A stretch of 5,640 bases of DNA, taken from positions 1 through 5,640 of the forward strand of contig SKKS01000431.1 in the NCBI GenBank assembly GCA_007123625.1, in the 5' to 3' direction. A model generated the notes under the pieces. The model saw only the letters and a list, made by a program, of their open reading frames with translations. It was not told where the DNA came from and did not search any database. Positions 3,368 to 5,640 of the stretch are shown here, in pieces (position 1 is the stretch's first letter; every line of letters begins with the position of its first letter). A program made the position numbers and the translations under genes. This stretch comes from Paracoccaceae bacterium. Its GTDB lineage: Bacteria; Pseudomonadota; Alphaproteobacteria; Rhodobacterales; Rhodobacteraceae.

Positions 3368-5640
3368 GTGCCATCTTTTTCCGCCACCCTTGAAAAGGCC
3401 ATTCACGGCGCTCTCGCGCTGGCCAACACCCGTCGGCACGAACTGGCCACGCTTGAGCATCTGCTGCTGTCCCTGCTCGACGAACCGGATGCCGCCCGCG
3501 TGATGGGCGCCTGCAATGTCGACCTGGATGTCCTGCGCAAAACGCTTGAGGATTTCATCGATGATGACCTGTCGACGCTGGTGACCAGCGTCGAAGGCTC
3601 GGAAGCGGTGCCGACCTCGGCCTTCCAGCGCGTCATTCAGCGCGCAGCCATCCATGTGCAAAGCTCGGGCCGGAATGAGGTGACGGGGGCGAATGTCCTG
3701 GTCGCCATCTTCGCCGAACGCGAATCGAATGCGGCCTATTTCCTCCAGGAACAGGACATGACCCGCTATGACGCGGTGAATTTCATCGCCCATGGCGTCG
3801 CCAAGAATCCTGATTTCAGCGAAAACCGTCCCGTGACGGGATCCGAGGAAGGTGACAGCGCAAATCCGCAGGAAGCCAGGACCGACGCAAAGGATTCGGC
3901 GCTGGCCAAGTTCTGCGTCGATCTCAACGCAAAATCCCGCAAGGGTGATGTCGACCCGCTGATCGGTCGCGCCGCCGAGGTGGAGCGCTGCATCCAGGTT
4001 CTGTGCCGCCGGCGCAAGAACAACCCGCTTCTGGTGGGTGACCCCGGCGTCGGCAAGACCGCGATCGCCGAAGGTTTGGCCAAGAAGATCGTCGATGGCG
4101 AAACGCCTGAAATCCTGTCCAGGTCCACGATCTACAGCCTCGACATGGGGGCACTGCTGGCCGGCACCCGCTATCGCGGCGATTTCGAGGAGCGTCTGAA
4201 ATCGGTCATGAAAGAGCTCGAAGAGCACGACGATGCCGTGCTGTTCATCGATGAAATCCATACCGTCATCGGCGCCGGTGCAACATCGGGCGGGGCGATG
4301 GACGCCTCGAACCTGCTCAAGCCCGCACTTCAGGGCGGCAAGCTGCGCTGCATGGGATCAACCACCTACAAGGAATATCGCCAGCATTTCGAAAAGGATC
4401 GCGCCCTGTCGCGGCGCTTCCAGAAGATCGATGTCAACGAGCCCTCGGTCGAGGATGCAACCAAGATCCTGATGGGGCTGAAGCCATATTTCGAAAAGCA
4501 CCATGATCTGCGCTACACCAATGACGCGATCAAGGCTGCGGTCGAACTCGCGGCGCGCTACATCAACGATCGCAAGCTGCCCGACAAGGCGATCGACGTG
4601 ATCGACGAAGCCGGCGCGGCACAGCACCTGCTGCCGGTGACCAAGCGGCGCAAAACGATCAGCCCGAAGGAAATCGAGGCTGTGGTGGCGAAGATCGCCC
4701 GGATTCCGCCCAAGAATGTCTCCAAGGATGACGCCGAAGTGTTGCGTGATCTCGAGACCGCGCTGAAGCGCGTGGTCTTCGGCCAGGACAACGCGATCGA
4801 AGCGCTGTCCTCGGCGATCAAGCTGGCCCGCGCCGGGCTGCGCGAGCCTGAAAAGCCCATCGGCAACTATCTGTTCGCAGGCCCCACCGGGGTCGGCAAG
4901 ACCGAAGTGGCCAAGCAGCTCGCCGCAACCCTGGGCGTGGAATTGCTGCGCTTCGACATGTCCGAATACATGGAAAAACACGCGGTCAGCCGTCTGATCG
5001 GCGCGCCTCCGGGCTATGTCGGTTTTGATCAGGGTGGCCTGCTGACCGACGGGATCGACCAGCACCCGCATTGTGTGCTGCTGCTGGATGAGATCGAGAA
5101 GGCGCATCCGGATGTCTACAACATCCTGCTGCAGGTGATGGACCACGGCAAGCTGACCGACCATAACGGCCGGCAGGTCGATTTTCGCAACGTGATCCTG
5201 ATCATGACCTCGAACGCGGGTGCGGCCGACATGGCCAAGGCCGCCATCGGCTTTGGCCGCGAACGGCGCGAGGGCGAGGATACCGCGGCGATCGAACGGA
5301 CCTTCACGCCCGAGTTCCGCAACCGGCTGGACGCGGTGATCAGCTTCGCGCCGCTGCTGAAATCCACCATCATGAAGGTGGTCGAGAAGTTCGTGCTGCA
5401 GCTTGAGGCGCAACTGATGGATCGCAACGTCACGTTTGAGCTGACCGACGAGGCCGCGGCCTGGCTGGGCGAGAAAGGCTATGACGACAAGATGGGCGCC
5501 CGCCCGCTCGCCCGCGTCATTCAGGAGAACGTGAAAAAGCCGTTGGCCGAGGAATTGCTGTTCGGCCGCCTCGCCAAGGGCGGGTTGGTCCGGGTGGTTC
5601 TGCGCGACGACAAGATCGCGTTGCAGATCGAAGGCAGCGA
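3368..5640 (+). CDS. clpA: ATP-dependent Clp protease ATP-binding subunit ClpA (3' end cut by window edge)
   Basis: Hexameric AAA+ unfoldase that unfolds substrates and threads them into ClpP. 757 codons plus two bases are present; the family usually has about 760-780 residues, so only the tail is missing. Residues 1-145 are the Clp N-domain, the ClpS docking module, followed by an acidic linker to about 178. D1 has Walker A GDPGVGKT (224-231), pore motif RYRG (268-271), Walker B VLFIDE (291-296), sensor-1 region GSTTY (330-334) and arginine fingers near R349-R350. D2 has Walker A GPTGVGKT (505-512), pore GYVG (549-552), Walker B VLLLDE (570-575), sensor-1 N616, arginine finger in FRNRLD (650-655) and sensor-2 GAR (710-712). 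IGFG (627-630) occupies the ClpP-binding loop. The ClpB/ClpC coiled-coil middle domain is absent, which separates it from those relatives. The start is GTG with a good SD. No clpS lies immediately upstream; the neighbour is a divergent P450. Confidence 0.98.
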   Translation, partial: MPSFSATLEKAIHGALALANTRRHELATLEHLLLSLLDEPDAARVMGACNVDLDVLRKTLEDFIDDDLSTLVTSVEGSEAVPTSAFQRVIQRAAIHVQSSGRNEVTGANVLVAIFAERESNAAYFLQEQDMTRYDAVNFIAHGVAKNPDFSENRPVTGSEEGDSANPQEARTDAKDSALAKFCVDLNAKSRKGDVDPLIGRAAEVERCIQVLCRRRKNNPLLVGDPGVGKTAIAEGLAKKIVDGETPEILSRSTIYSLDMGALLAGTRYRGDFEERLKSVMKELEEHDDAVLFIDEIHTVIGAGATSGGAMDASNLLKPALQGGKLRCMGSTTYKEYRQHFEKDRALSRRFQKIDVNEPSVEDATKILMGLKPYFEKHHDLRYTNDAIKAAVELAARYINDRKLPDKAIDVIDEAGAAQHLLPVTKRRKTISPKEIEAVVAKIARIPPKNVSKDDAEVLRDLETALKRVVFGQDNAIEALSSAIKLARAGLREPEKPIGNYLFAGPTGVGKTEVAKQLAATLGVELLRFDMSEYMEKHAVSRLIGAPPGYVGFDQGGLLTDGIDQHPHCVLLLDEIEKAHPDVYNILLQVMDHGKLTDHNGRQVDFRNVILIMTSNAGAADMAKAAIGFGRERREGEDTAAIERTFTPEFRNRLDAVISFAPLLKSTIMKVVEKFVLQLEAQLMDRNVTFELTDEAAAWLGEKGYDDKMGARPLARVIQENVKKPLAEELLFGRLAKGGLVRVVLRDDKIALQIEGS

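Noticed and set aside
2991..3374. Minus-strand frame of 127 codons in the P450-clpA spacer
   Set aside because: It has no family resemblance and no good SD, and it would begin inside the clpA start codon region, antisense to the clpA leader.
3201..3503. Small plus-strand frame starting MMALVKKRLEAARQKP before clpA
   Set aside because: It overlaps the clpA start in another frame and has no convincing SD. After residue 40 or so it becomes Pro/Cys/Arg-rich shadow sequence. A short leader peptide is not impossible but unsupported.
3161..5413. Long minus-strand open frames opposite clpA (3161-4261 and 4358-5413)
   Set aside because: They are antisense to an intact, motif-complete ClpA; high third-position GC commonly produces such mirror frames. 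Their translations resemble no family and are His/Gln/Gly-rich in the way antisense frames are.

Overview
The window looks like chromosome of a high-GC alphaproteobacterium, most likely a member of the Rhodobacterales (Rhodobacter/Paracoccus type). This rests on the strong G/C third-position bias, the alphaproteobacterial look of the methyltransferase, GloB and ClpA proteins, and the neighbourhood itself; genus is inference, since no rRNA or tRNA is present. Four protein-coding genes cover most of the sequence. No tRNA, rRNA, CRISPR array, recognisable transposase or phage gene was seen.

Layout: bases 1-85 are a small non-coding stretch of lower GC with four successive inverted repeats. Next comes a minus-strand SAM-dependent methyltransferase (86-820), then a 139-base divergent spacer, then plus-strand gloB, glyoxalase II (960-1718). 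gloB ends inside a triplicated 16-bp tandem repeat followed by a strong hairpin (1762-1804), which separates it from a convergent minus-strand cytochrome P450 (1808-2968). A 399-base divergent spacer (2969-3367) holds a gapped palindrome near the P450 start, alternative hairpin arms, and a possible heat-shock-type promoter. It leads into plus-strand clpA (from 3368), which runs off the right edge about 15-25 codons before its expected end.

The genes do not form one operon: orientation alternates (- + - +), so each is probably transcribed separately. gloB completes glutathione-dependent methylglyoxal detoxification. ClpA is the AAA+ unfoldase that feeds ClpP, and its N-domain is the docking site of the adaptor ClpS. 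The P450 is a soluble bacterial monooxygenase of unknown substrate, with no redox partner in the window and a non-canonical I-helix motif. The methyltransferase substrate is unknown. I see no convincing evidence for a novel multi-gene system. The items most worth checking are the P450 active-site variant, the repeats at the gloB 3' end, the clpA upstream region, and the composition break at the left edge beside the methyltransferase C-terminus.
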